Assembly (NCBI RefSeq): GCF_011386835.1
Contig: NC_088791.1
Span: 124,906,943 to 124,970,942 of the forward strand
Direction of reading: 5' to 3'
Length of the DNA stretch: 64,000 nt
Source: Chrysemys picta bellii
Taxonomy: Eukaryota > Chordata > Testudines > Emydidae
The notes beneath the pieces are model-generated. The model ran no database searches and was not told where the DNA came from. It saw only the letters and a list, made by a program, of their open reading frames with translations. The translations under genes and the position numbers were made by a program. Positions 63,991 to 64,000 of this stretch are shown here, in pieces. The number at the start of each line of letters is the position of its first letter. Position 1 is the first letter of the stretch.

Positions 63991-64000
63991 TAAGACCTGG

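Noticed and set aside
1..64000. CRISPR arrays, operons, bacterial defence systems
   Set aside because: The window is vertebrate nuclear DNA; no regularly spaced direct repeats or operon-like gene clusters are present.

Overview
The window is genomic DNA from a vertebrate, most likely a cryptodiran turtle. The evidence is two intron-rich vertebrate genes in the PNPLA3-SAMM50-PARVB order known from human 22q13, CR1 LINE tails ending in an ATTCTATGATTCT-like motif, a tRNA-derived SINE with a CR1-like tail of the cryptodire type, and many DNA transposons (hAT, PIF/Harbinger, Tc1/mariner) plus DIRS retroelements. The species is inferred, not proven.

Host genes, both on the + strand. SAMM50 fills 1734-38711. 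All 15 coding exons can be placed; they sum to 1410 nt (469 codons plus stop) with every phase matching, and the product is full length for this mitochondrial outer-membrane beta-barrel assembly protein. Its promoter is a CpG-rich segment around 1430-2110 and its poly(A) signal is at 38757. After about 23.5 kb comes the first coding exon of PARVB (62301-62415), also in a CpG-rich segment; the rest of that gene lies beyond the window.

Mobile DNA. SAMM50 introns hold several short non-autonomous hAT elements with 8-bp target duplications (61-479 upstream, 7500-8088, 10368-10944, 13616-13956, 17735-18204), CR1 LINE copies (3092-4250, about 30560-32725), Tc1/mariner-type MITEs, Harbinger-type MITEs and one nearly whole DIRS element (20115-25184) with gag-like, RT, RNase H and tyrosine recombinase regions, inverted terminal repeats and an internal complementary region.

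The SAMM50-PARVB interval is a nest of transposons. An old Harbinger element (about 41125-46080) was hit by two hAT elements, one of them inside a DIRS remnant, a mariner MITE, a CR1 and the deleted DIRS copy. A palindromic repeat (47434-49530) holds a hAT element, a tRNA-like SINE pair and a solo LTR. A structurally complete Harbinger element (50877-55260) has TTA target duplications, an intact 433-aa DDE transposase, an opposite-strand Myb/SANT-like accessory gene broken by a frameshift and a stop, and an unexplained third ORF. A hAT-derived sequence (58535-60212) is itself interrupted by another hAT element.

No prokaryotic systems or CRISPR arrays were seen, and no free-standing functional RNA genes. 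The most notable points are the Harbinger element with its extra ORF, the DIRS architecture, and a GC-AG intron in SAMM50.
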